6,267 nucleotides of DNA, from the NCBI GenBank assembly GCA_023413605.1, contig JAEZPL010000409.1, positions 1-6,267 on the forward strand, written 5' to 3'. This stretch comes from Pseudomonadota bacterium. GTDB lineage: Bacteria; Pseudomonadota; Alphaproteobacteria; Azospirillales; Azospirillaceae. Numbering within the stretch: position 1 is the first letter of the stretch; each line of letters begins with the position of its first letter. Shown here one piece after another: positions 1-4,845 of this stretch. Below the pieces are notes generated by a model. The model did not search any database, was not told the DNA's origin, and saw nothing but the letters and a program-made list of their open reading frames with translations. The translations under genes were made by a program, and so were the position numbers.

Positions 1-1
1 C

Positions 2-601
2 TCCTACGCGATCCTGGCGGAGGCATTAACTCCCTCCCTTGCGAAGCTCTCGCGCAAACCTCTGGTTTGCGCTGACGCGGCAGGCGGACCTCCGGTCCGC
101 CGAGAGCGGGGGAGGGTCGGGGTGGGGGCAAGCGCATCATCCGCCCCGCACCTCCTCATCGTCGGCGACGGCCCCGCCCGCTCCCGAATCGAGACGCTGT
201 TCGGGAATGGCTGTGACGGTCGCGTTCACTTCCTCGGCCAGCAGACCCTGTCCGACCTCGCGGCGCTGTACGCGGCGGCGGACCTGATGGTCTGGCCGGC
301 CGTCAACGAGGCCTACGGCATGGCACTGCTGGAAGCGCAGGCCGCCGGATTGCCGGTGGTCGCCGGACGCACGGGCGGGGTGCCGGATGTGGTGCGTGAT
401 GGAGTCGGCGGGTTGCTGCCTCCGGTCGGCGACCCGGTGGCCTTTGCCGCCGCCGTCGAGTCGCTGCTGCGCGATGCGGAGCGCCGCCGCGCCTATGGCG
501 AGGCCGCGCGCCGCATCGCCGCGGCGGATCACGACTTTTCCATGGCCGTGCGCGCGCTGGATGGGCTGGTCCGTCGCGTCGTGCTAACAGGGATGCCATG
601 A
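2..601 (+). CDS. Glycosyltransferase, GT-B fold (family 4 type), C-terminal part; 5' end outside window
   Basis: The reading frame is open from the first complete codon to a TGA at 599-601, so the gene enters from the left and only about 199 residues are visible. The visible part is the C-terminal, nucleotide-sugar-binding domain of a GT-B retaining glycosyltransferase: SYAILAEAL (visible residues 1-9), HLLIVGDGP (50-58), a GRVHFLG-like strand, the E-x7-E motif (E103 and E111 around NEAYGMALLEAQ), then a GGVPDVV loop. Such enzymes move a sugar from a nucleotide donor to a lipid or polysaccharide; donor and acceptor cannot be read here. Residues of about 10-46 are not typical of the family and coincide with a palindromic DNA element that keeps the frame open. 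A GTG at 122 could be mistaken for the start, but it lies inside that element and would leave only half of the domain. The gene overlaps the next one by ATGA, so they are probably co-translated. The family is clear; activity is uncertain because of the insertion. Confidence 0.85.
   Translation, partial: SYAILAEALTPSLAKLSRKPLVCADAAGGPPVRRERGRVGVGASASSAPHLLIVGDGPARSRIETLFGNGCDGRVHFLGQQTLSDLAALYAAADLMVWPAVNEAYGMALLEAQAAGLPVVAGRTGGVPDVVRDGVGGLLPPVGDPVAFAAAVESLLRDAERRRAYGEAARRIAAADHDFSMAVRALDGLVRRVVLTGMP
30..129. repeat. Multi-hairpin palindromic (REP/RPE-like) element inserted in the glycosyltransferase frame
   Basis: Four nested or adjacent perfect inverted repeats are visible: CCCTCCC (32-38) with GGGAGGG (110-116); GCTCTCG (46-52) with CGAGAGC (101-107); a 9-bp stem GCGCAAACC/GGTTTGCGC (52-60 and 64-72, loop TCT); and an 8-bp stem GGCGGACC/GGTCCGCC (83-90 and 94-101, loop TCC). 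Together they form a branched cloverleaf-like fold. The right flank, AGGGTCGGGGTGGGGGC, resembles G-rich ends I associate with dispersed intergenic repeats in Azospirillum and related genomes (recollection, not searched). A GCAT occurs at 23-26 and again at 134-137, exactly 111 bp apart, and might mark the edges. Exact boundaries are uncertain. Confidence 0.75.
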
Positions 602-1179
602 CCGATCTGATCATCCTGCGCCACGGACCGACCGCCTGGAACGCCGTCGGCCGCATTCAAGGACGTGTGGACGAGCCGCTGTCCGACGCCGGCCGTGCCC
701 GAGTGGCGACCTGGCGCTTGCCGCCGGACGTGCGGAGCTACCGCTGGGTTGCCAGCCCGAAGCGCCGTGCCTGGGAGACCGCGCACCTGCTCGGCCTCGA
801 CCCCGAGTCGGAGCCTCGGCTGGTGGAAATGAACTGGGGCGAGTGGGAAGGCTGCCTGCTGGCCGACCTGCGGGCGAGCGGCGCCATGACGGCCGAGCAC
901 GAGCAGCTCGGCCTCGACTTCCACGCGCCGGGCGGGGAGAGCCCGCGCGACGTGCAGAACCGCCTGAAGCCCTGGCTGGCCGAGGTGGCCGCCACCGGCC
1001 GTCCCACCGGCGCCGTGGCCCACAACGGCGTCATGCGCGCGCTCTACGCGCTGGCTACCGGCTGGGACATGGTGAGCAAGCCCGAACACCGGCTGGTGGA
1101 CGGCTGCGCCCACCGCTTCCGGCTGGCGGCGGACGGAACGCCGGAGGTGGTCGCGATGAATGTGCCGCTGATCGAATAG
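598..1179 (+). CDS. Histidine phosphatase family protein (phosphoglycerate mutase-like)
   Basis: The product has 193 residues, a normal size for a small cytoplasmic branch-2 histidine phosphatase. The phosphohistidine motif RHG is at residues 8-10 (H9 nucleophile) and is followed by N15. The second phosphate-binding arginine is probably R57 in SPKRRAWETA. The acid/base glutamate is probably E77 in the VEMNWGEWEG segment. The second catalytic histidine is H142 in VAHNGVMRAL. The fold and mechanism (phosphoryl transfer through phosphohistidine) are therefore secure, but the substrate is not. Family members act on phosphosugars, alpha-ribazole phosphate, phosphoglycerate or phosphoproteins. The ATG overlaps the glycosyltransferase stop (ATGA), with an AGGGA just upstream at 589-593, which points to translational coupling. 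A role tied to the sugar pathway of the upstream gene is possible but unproven. Confidence 0.92.
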   Translation: MTDLIILRHGPTAWNAVGRIQGRVDEPLSDAGRARVATWRLPPDVRSYRWVASPKRRAWETAHLLGLDPESEPRLVEMNWGEWEGCLLADLRASGAMTAEHEQLGLDFHAPGGESPRDVQNRLKPWLAEVAATGRPTGAVAHNGVMRALYALATGWDMVSKPEHRLVDGCAHRFRLAADGTPEVVAMNVPLIE

Positions 1180-1186
1180 AAAAAAC

Positions 1187-1310
1187 TTCACCACAAAGAC
1201 ACGAAGGCACAAAGAATTTCACCAAGAGCGCTTCGGCATATTGCCGATCCTTCCATGAGATTGGAAAGCCTTCGTGACGTTCTTTGTGTCCTTTGTGTCT
1301 TTGTGGTGAA
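1187..1310. repeat. Long inverted repeat built from tandem octamers, between convergent genes
   Basis: The left arm (1187-1216, 30 nt) and right arm (1280-1310, 31 nt) are reverse complements apart from one mismatch and one extra base. The left arm is made of three tandem octamers: CACAAAGA (1192-1199), CACGAAGG (1200-1207) and CACAAAGA (1208-1215). The right arm carries their complements with one inserted base. The 63-bp centre holds two small hairpins (1234-1238 with 1242-1246, and 1251-1255 with 1262-1266). The element occupies nearly all of the gap between the phosphatase gene and xth, so it could stop transcription from both sides. It resembles a CACAAAG-type repeat that I recall from many bacterial genomes; no search was done. 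Confidence 0.8.
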
Positions 1311-1325
1311 TTGTGCACTTGGTTG

Positions 1326-2120
1326 TTAAACGTCCAAATCCACGATCACCGGGACATGGTCGGACGGCTTCGGCTCCCAGCCGCGGGCGTCACGGAGAAT
1401 CCGGTAGCCCTTCAGGCTGTCCTTCAGCGGCGGGGTGACCCAGATATGGTCCAGGCGCCGGCCGCGGTCCGACGCCGCCCAGTCCTTCGCGCGGTAGCTC
1501 CACCACGTGTAGAGCTTTTCCGTCGGCGGAACGAAGTGGCGCACCGCGTCCACCCAGCCGATGGAATTCTGCATCGCCGTCAGCTTCTCCACCTCGATCG
1601 GGGTGTGGGAGACGATCTTCAGCAGCTCCTTGTGGCTCCACACGTCGTTTTCCAGCGGTGCGATGTTCAGGTCGCCGACCATGACCATGCGCCGGTCCGG
1701 GCCGCGCCGGGTGGACCACCATTCCGTCATTTCGTCCACGAACCGGAGCTTGTGGGCGAACTTGTCGTTCTGTTCCGGGTCTGGAATGTCGCCCCCCGCG
1801 GGGATGTAGACGCTGTGCAGCTCGATCCCGCCCGGCAGCTCGGCGATGGCGTGGCGGCAGTCCTGCTTCTCGCACCAGTGCTGCACGTCGCGCGATCCGA
1901 AGGGCAGCTTCGACAGGATGGCGACGCCGTTGTAGCTCTTCATCCCGTGCACGTGGGCGTGGACGTAGCCCTTGTCGGCCAGCGGCGCGAACGGGAAGTC
2001 CGCGTCCACGACCTTGGTCTCCTGCAGGCAGATCACGTCGGGCTGCGTCTCGTCGATCAGACGCAGCAGCAACTCCATCCGCATGCGGACGGAGTTGATG
2101 TTCCAGGTGGCGATGCGCAT
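1326..2120 (-). CDS. xth: Exodeoxyribonuclease III (AP endonuclease, ExoIII/Xth family)
   Basis: The 264-residue product matches the length and motif order of ExoIII, a Mg-dependent 3'-5' exonuclease and apurinic/apyrimidinic endonuclease of base excision repair. Visible active-site residues are N7 (TWNINS), E34 (CLQETK), Y105 (HSVYIPAGG), D150 and N152 (VGDLNIAP), D224 (RRLDHIW) and the catalytic D254-H255 pair (PSDHVPV). These correspond to N7, E34, Y109, D151, N153, D229 and H259 of the E. coli enzyme. The gene begins 9 bp after the upstream fumarylacetoacetate-hydrolase-family gene on the same strand. It has no good Shine-Dalgarno sequence, so it is probably translated by coupling from that gene. 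No truncation or missing catalytic residue is seen. Confidence 0.96.
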   Translation of the reverse strand: MRIATWNINSVRMRMELLLRLIDETQPDVICLQETKVVDADFPFAPLADKGYVHAHVHGMKSYNGVAILSKLPFGSRDVQHWCEKQDCRHAIAELPGGIELHSVYIPAGGDIPDPEQNDKFAHKLRFVDEMTEWWSTRRGPDRRMVMVGDLNIAPLENDVWSHKELLKIVSHTPIEVEKLTAMQNSIGWVDAVRHFVPPTEKLYTWWSYRAKDWAASDRGRRLDHIWVTPPLKDSLKGYRILRDARGWEPKPSDHVPVIVDLDV

Positions 2121-2129
2121 TCCGGTGTC

Positions 2130-2813
2130 TTATCCGATCGTGATGGTCAGGGTGCCGACGCCCTCGACGGCGCCTTCCAGCCGATCGCCGGTCACCACGG
2201 CGGCCACGCCTTCCGGCGTGCCGGTGTAGATCAGGTCGCCCGGCTGAAGCTCCACGAGGCCCGACAGGTAGGAGATCGTTTCCGACACGGTCCAGATCAG
2301 GTCGGACAGGTCGCCCTTCTGGCGCAGGTCACCGTTCACCGACAGGGTCACCGCACCCTTGTCCGGGTGGCCGATGTCGGCGGCGCGGCGGATGGTGCCG
2401 CAGGGGGCGGACTGGTCGAAGCCCTTGCCCATGTCCCAGGGCTTGCCTTCCTTCTTGGCGGCGTTCTGCAGGTCGCGGCGCGTCATGTCCAGGCCGACGG
2501 CGTAGCCGTAGACGTGGTCCAGCGCGCTGTCCACCGGGATGTCGCGGCCGCCCTTGCCGATGGCGACGACCAGTTCGATCTCGTGGTGCAGGTTGGCGGT
2601 CTTGGGCGGGTAGGGGACGGCGCTGCCGTCGGCGACGATGGCGTCGGCCGGCTTCATGAAGAAGAAGGGAGGCTCGCGGTCCGGATCGGCGCCCATCTCG
2701 CGCGCGTGGGCGGCGTAGTTGCGGCCGACGCAGTAGATGCGGCGGACCGGGAAAGGATTGTCGCCGGTCACCGGAACGGTGGGCTGGGTCCACAAGGGGA
2801 TGGCGTAGGCCAT
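2130..2813 (-). CDS. Fumarylacetoacetate hydrolase family protein (fumarylpyruvate/acylpyruvate hydrolase type)
   Basis: The product has 227 residues from the chosen ATG at 2813 and is a single FAH catalytic domain. Visible motifs are IYCVGRNYAAHAREMG (26-41), PPFFFMKPADAIV (48-60), LHHEIELVVAIG (75-86) with probable metal ligands E78 and E80, YGYAVGLDMTRRDLQ (102-116) with the third ligand D109, MGKGFDQSAPCG (128-139), and GDLIYTGTPEGV (192-203). This short form resembles fumarylpyruvate hydrolases and FAHD1-like acylpyruvases, which cleave C-C bonds in 2,4-dioxo acids. No aromatic-degradation genes lie nearby, so the substrate is open. The frame continues upstream to an ATG at 2897, but the start at 2813 is preferred because AGAGAGG lies 6 nt before it and the upstream 28 residues look non-conserved. 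It is the first gene of a two-gene unit with xth. Confidence 0.9.
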   Translation of the reverse strand: MAYAIPLWTQPTVPVTGDNPFPVRRIYCVGRNYAAHAREMGADPDREPPFFFMKPADAIVADGSAVPYPPKTANLHHEIELVVAIGKGGRDIPVDSALDHVYGYAVGLDMTRRDLQNAAKKEGKPWDMGKGFDQSAPCGTIRRAADIGHPDKGAVTLSVNGDLRQKGDLSDLIWTVSETISYLSGLVELQPGDLIYTGTPEGVAAVVTGDRLEGAVEGVGTLTITIG

Positions 2814-2819
2814 GGCGCG

Positions 2820-2826
2820 CCTCTCT
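2820..2826 (-). promoter_or_regulatory. Ribosome binding site that sets the FAH-family gene start
   Basis: Read on the - strand this is AGAGAGG, 6 nt before the ATG at 2813-2811. It favours that start over the in-frame ATG 84 nt further upstream. Confidence 0.65.
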
Positions 2827-2951
2827 TTGGGCTGAATGCTCGGGCATCCAACACCTAGCGGAAAGCCCGCCGGCCACCAAGACTTGAAAGTCTCCAAAGA
2901 GGTGCAGGGCCGCTTTGCCCAACCCCCGAGACGAAGTCGCCCGGACGCGAA

Positions 2952-2980
2952 GACGCCCGGTCTGGGGGAGACCGGGCGTC
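2952..2980. terminator. Perfect 12-bp hairpin, terminator-like, no U-tract
   Basis: GACGCCCGGTCT (2952-2963) and AGACCGGGCGTC (2969-2980) are exact reverse complements around a GGGGG loop. The stem is very stable, but neither side carries a run of T, so it is not a textbook intrinsic terminator. It could be a 3'-end stabiliser, an attenuator before the leftward FAH gene, or a protein-binding site. Confidence 0.45.
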
Positions 2981-3180
2981 GGAAGCTCCTGTTCGGATCC
3001 CGCAGGCGGCAGGGGAAGACCGGCTGAGGGCAACCGCGTCAGGCATGCCCGTTGGCGGGGGGACGCGGTCACTTCTTGCCTCTAGAGGTGGTTCCAAGTC
3101 GTTAGCCCACCAATGCGTAACGGGAATGGGTGCCATGCAATCGAAATGGATTGCGTTGTTCTTGCTGACAAAAGTGGCAC

Positions 3181-3209
3181 TTGCCTGCATTTTACACGGC
3201 CAATAGACA
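3181..3209 (+). promoter_or_regulatory. Possible promoter of the MarR gene
   Basis: TTGCCT (3181-3186) and TAGACA (3204-3209) are separated by 17 nt, and transcription would begin about 17 nt before the TTG start. The -10 match is weak. An 11-bp palindrome AAGTG-G-CACTT (3172-3182) overlaps the -35 box and might be an operator for the regulator itself. Confidence 0.35.
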
Positions 3210-3216
3210 AGTCAAT
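3189..3216 (-). promoter_or_regulatory. Possible leftward promoter
   Basis: On the - strand, ATTGAC/TTGACT (complement of 3210-3216) lies 15-16 nt upstream of TAAAAT (complement of 3189-3194). Both hexamers are good but the spacing is short. It would drive RNA into the structured region and toward the FAH-xth unit. Confidence 0.3.
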
Positions 3217-3232
3217 AAACTAGGCTCTTCCG

Positions 3233-3727
3233 TTGACTGACATCGACCGTTCCACCTCCGGGGACCGGCGCACCCGCCAGCGTCCCAGCAAGACCGGCAA
3301 GATGGCTCTGGGTCCGCTGCCCGAGTTGGTCGGCTACAATCTGCGCAAGGCGCAGGTGGCCGTGTTCCAGAGCTTCCAGAACGCCGTGGCGCCGCACGAC
3401 ATCACGCCGGGCCAGTTCGGCGTGCTGATCATGATCAAGGAGAACGAGGGCCTGTCGCAGTCCGATCTGGGCGCTGCGGTGGGCATCGATCGCTCCACCA
3501 TGGTCGCGGTCATCGACCGCCTCGAGTCGCGCGGGCTGGTGATCCGGGCTCCGTCGCCGAACGACCGCCGGTCCTACGCGCTGCGCCTGTCGCCGGAAGG
3601 CGAGAAGCTGCTGGATGAACTGATTCCGCGCATCGAAGCGCACGACAAGGCGATGGTGAAGGACCTCTCCCCGCAGGAGCAGGCCCAGTTCATCGATTTC
3701 CTGCGTCGCGTCTCGAAAGCCGGTTGA
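3233..3727 (+). CDS. MarR-family winged helix-turn-helix transcriptional regulator
   Basis: The product has 164 residues, usual for a MarR protein, a dimeric DNA-binding repressor normally released by small ligands or oxidation. The dimerisation helix starts near residues 30-50 (PELVGYNLRKAQVAVFQSF). The winged HTH covers about residues 57-122: TPGQFGVLIMI, then GLSQSDLGAAVGI, the recognition helix DRSTMVAVIDRLESRGLV (86-103), and the wing RAPSPNDRRSYALRLSPEG with the characteristic D111 and R113. The C-terminal helix closes the dimer domain. No cysteine is present, so a thiol-based redox switch is unlikely. A TAG at 3221-3223 limits the start to TTG at 3233 (weak AGG 8 nt upstream) or ATG at 3302 (residue 24). 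I chose TTG, but the first 23 residues are basic and poorly conserved-looking, so ATG 3302 remains possible. The target is unknown; the divergent FAH-xth unit is the nearest candidate. Confidence 0.9.
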   Translation: MTDIDRSTSGDRRTRQRPSKTGKMALGPLPELVGYNLRKAQVAVFQSFQNAVAPHDITPGQFGVLIMIKENEGLSQSDLGAAVGIDRSTMVAVIDRLESRGLVIRAPSPNDRRSYALRLSPEGEKLLDELIPRIEAHDKAMVKDLSPQEQAQFIDFLRRVSKAG

Positions 3728-3733
3728 TCGGAA

Positions 3734-3767
3734 CCGGCGTGCCCAATCCTTAGGCACGCTGGATTGG
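3734..3767. repeat. Two overlapping, mutually exclusive inverted repeats after the MarR gene
   Basis: CCGGCGTGCC (3734-3743) pairs with GGCACGCTGG (3753-3762), 10 bp including one G-U. The loop sequence CCAATCC (3743-3749) is itself the exact reverse complement of GGATTGG (3761-3767). The two stems cannot fully form together, because the connecting loops are too short for a stable pseudoknot of this size. The T-run downstream is weak, so termination here is uncertain. Confidence 0.55.
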
Positions 3768-3800
3768 CCAGCAGTTTCAAGCGCCTACAGTTCTGAATTT

Positions 3801-3841
3801 AGGCAGTCCGGACACCATTGCTCCGGGCTGCCTCTTGTTTT
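3801..3841 (+). terminator. Intrinsic terminator of the MarR gene
   Basis: AGGCAGTCCGG (3801-3811) pairs with CCGGGCTGCCT (3823-3833) over 11 positions with one G-U pair and an 11-nt loop. It is followed by CTTGTTTT (3834-3841). It lies between convergent genes. On the - strand the hairpin is followed by AAATTC rather than a T-run, so it is mainly a + strand terminator. Confidence 0.75.
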
Positions 3842-3863
3842 GCCCGCGATTCGGGGGCGCCGT

Positions 3864-4625
3864 TCAGGCGCTGCGCCGCCGTGCCCGCTCCGCGGCGGCG
3901 GCGCCGAAGGCCCGCAGCAACGCGGCGGACAACGGGTTTTCCCAGAACCGCCATTCCGGGTGCCACTGCACGGCCAGCGCAAAGGCCGGCGCACCGGTGA
4001 CCCGCACCGCCTCGACCAGACCGTCGGGGGCGGTCGCCTCCACGATCAGGCCATCCGCCAGCCGGTCGATCCCCTGCGCGTGCAGGGAATTCACCGGCAC
4101 CTCCGCCGCACCGCCGGCCAGCTTTGCCAGCACGCCGCCCGGTGCCAGCCGGACGCTGTGGGACGGCCCGTACTGGACGGCCAGCGGCGCCGCCTTGTCC
4201 TCGCGGTGGTTGCCGTAGCCGGGCTGGTCGTGCACCGCCTGGTGCAGCGTGCCGCCCAGCGCGACGTTCAGTTCCTGGAAACCGCGGCAGATGCCCAGCA
4301 GCGGCACGCCCATTTCCAGCGCCGCGCGGATCAGCGGCAGGGTGGTGGCGTCGCGGTCCGGGTCGTGCAGCGTGCCCGGTTCGCTGGGCGTGCCGCCGTA
4401 GCGGTGCGGCTCCACGTTGGACGGGCTGCCGGTGATCAGCAGGCCGTCCAGGCGCCCGGCGATATCCTCCATGTCCAGCGCCGTTCCCAGCGCGGGGATC
4501 AGCAGCGGCATGGCGCCGGCCCCGTCGGACACCGCGCGCACGTACTTGTCGCCGACGACGTGGAAGGGGTGCTCGCCCATCATGCGGGCGCAGGCGGGAA
4601 CGCCGATCAGGGGTTTGCGGTTCAT
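3864..4625 (-). CDS. puuD: Class I glutamine amidotransferase, gamma-glutamyl-gamma-aminobutyrate hydrolase (PuuD-like, peptidase C26)
   Basis: The product has 253 residues from ATG 4625, close to the E. coli PuuD length. It is a single class I glutamine-amidotransferase-fold hydrolase: LDGLLITGSPSNVEP (60-73) is the oxyanion-side strand-loop, the nucleophile elbow is GICRGFQELN (111-120) with C113, and the rest of the triad is H222 and E224 in VQWHPEWRF. Spacing matches PuuD (C114, H222, E224). PuuD releases GABA from gamma-glutamyl-GABA in glutamylated putrescine breakdown; a related role on other gamma-glutamyl amides is possible because no other puu genes are visible. The start at 4625 is preferred over an ATG at 4679 because the family begins with a KPLIGVP-like strand and GGAG lies 11 nt upstream. 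The gene is divergent from speDE, which strengthens the polyamine reading. The C-terminus is rich in alanine and arginine. Confidence 0.85.
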   Translation of the reverse strand: MNRKPLIGVPACARMMGEHPFHVVGDKYVRAVSDGAGAMPLLIPALGTALDMEDIAGRLDGLLITGSPSNVEPHRYGGTPSEPGTLHDPDRDATTLPLIRAALEMGVPLLGICRGFQELNVALGGTLHQAVHDQPGYGNHREDKAAPLAVQYGPSHSVRLAPGGVLAKLAGGAAEVPVNSLHAQGIDRLADGLIVEATAPDGLVEAVRVTGAPAFALAVQWHPEWRFWENPLSAALLRAFGAAAAERARRRSA

Positions 4626-4696
4626 GAGCGGACTGGCTCCGGAACGGGACGGGACTGGCCGGTGAAACGGCGGGATCAAGCCGTGAAAACAGTGCG

Positions 4697-4726
4697 ATTA
4701 TGCGCCTTCGGCAAAGCCTTCGCCAA
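4697..4726 (-). promoter_or_regulatory. Likely promoter of the puuD-like gene
   Basis: On the - strand, TTGGCG (complement of 4721-4726) and CATAAT (complement of 4697-4702) are 18 nt apart, matching the consensus at 4/6 and 5/6. The leader would be about 65 nt. Confidence 0.5.
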
Positions 4727-4742
4727 GGGACGGCAAAAGCCT
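4704..4742. repeat. Direct repeats overlapping the puuD-side promoter
   Basis: GCCTTCG occurs at 4704-4710 and 4716-4722. CGGCAAAGCCT (4709-4719) recurs as CGGCAAAAGCCT (4731-4742), starting 22 bp later, about two helical turns. The first copies overlie the -10/-35 spacer and -35 box of the puuD-like gene. This layout fits a binding site for a dimeric regulator, but no known operator is recognised. Confidence 0.4.
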
Positions 4743-4768
4743 AAAATGTCGCGCGGAGTAAAATCCTG

Positions 4769-4797
4769 TTGATTTATGTGGCGATTTGTCCCATATG
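4769..4797 (+). promoter_or_regulatory. Possible promoter of speDE
   Basis: TTGATT (4769-4774) and CATATG (4792-4797) are separated by 17 nt, giving a leader of roughly 40 nt. An alternative is TTCGCC (4719-4724), 17 nt, TAAAAT (4742-4747), with a better -10 and a leader of about 90 nt that would overlap the puuD promoter. Confidence 0.4.
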
Positions 4798-4834
4798 CCG
4801 CCCCTCTCCGCGACCGTGCGGAACATCTGCTGAT

Positions 4835-4841
4835 GGGGGAG
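4835..4841 (+). promoter_or_regulatory. Ribosome binding site of speD
   Basis: GGGGGAG lies 4 nt before ATG 4846. It fixes the long SpeD start, and no in-frame ATG, GTG or TTG occurs between codon 14 and the catalytic core. Confidence 0.75.
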
Positions 4842-4845
4842 AACG

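Larger units (their letters stand above)
2814..3232. other. 419-bp gene-free region between divergent genes
   Basis: No convincing coding frame is present: the open frames here on the - strand encode arginine/proline-rich sequence with no recognisable motif. The left two thirds are GC-rich and rich in inverted repeats. Besides the 12-bp hairpin at 2952-2980 there are ACCGCGTC (3033-3040) with GACGCGGT (3062-3069) enclosing CCCG/CGGG (3048-3051 and 3056-3059), a palindrome CCTCTAGAGG (3079-3088), CGTTA/TAACG (3100-3104 and 3118-3122), and GCAATC/GATTGC (3137-3142 and 3149-3154). From about 3110 the sequence becomes more AT-rich and holds the likely promoters for the MarR gene and possibly for leftward transcription. 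The amount of structure would fit a small RNA or a long leader, but I recognise no known RNA family. Confidence 0.6.

Noticed and set aside
122..601. GTG at 122 as the true start of the glycosyltransferase gene
   Set aside because: The frame is open to the window's left edge and SYAILAEAL upstream looks like the same domain; the GTG lies inside the repeat element.
529..1212. 227-codon open frame on the - strand
   Set aside because: Antisense shadow of the histidine phosphatase gene, with no motif or ribosome binding site.
1284..2858. Very long open frame (524 codons) on the + strand
   Set aside because: It is antisense to xth and the FAH-family gene, both of which have complete catalytic motifs. 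Its valine/aspartate/histidine-rich sequence is typical of the shadow frame of GC-rich genes.
2855..3190. Possible small gene on the - strand in the gene-free region
   Set aside because: The translation is low in motif content and rich in proline, arginine and serine; it runs through the 12-bp hairpin and overlaps the likely promoters. No Shine-Dalgarno site is evident.
4798..4845. Riboswitch or speF-type RNA motif in the speD leader
   Set aside because: Only a 5-bp hairpin (4807-4811 with 4818-4822) and a weak C-rich to G-rich pairing with the ribosome binding site are visible, which is not enough to call an element.
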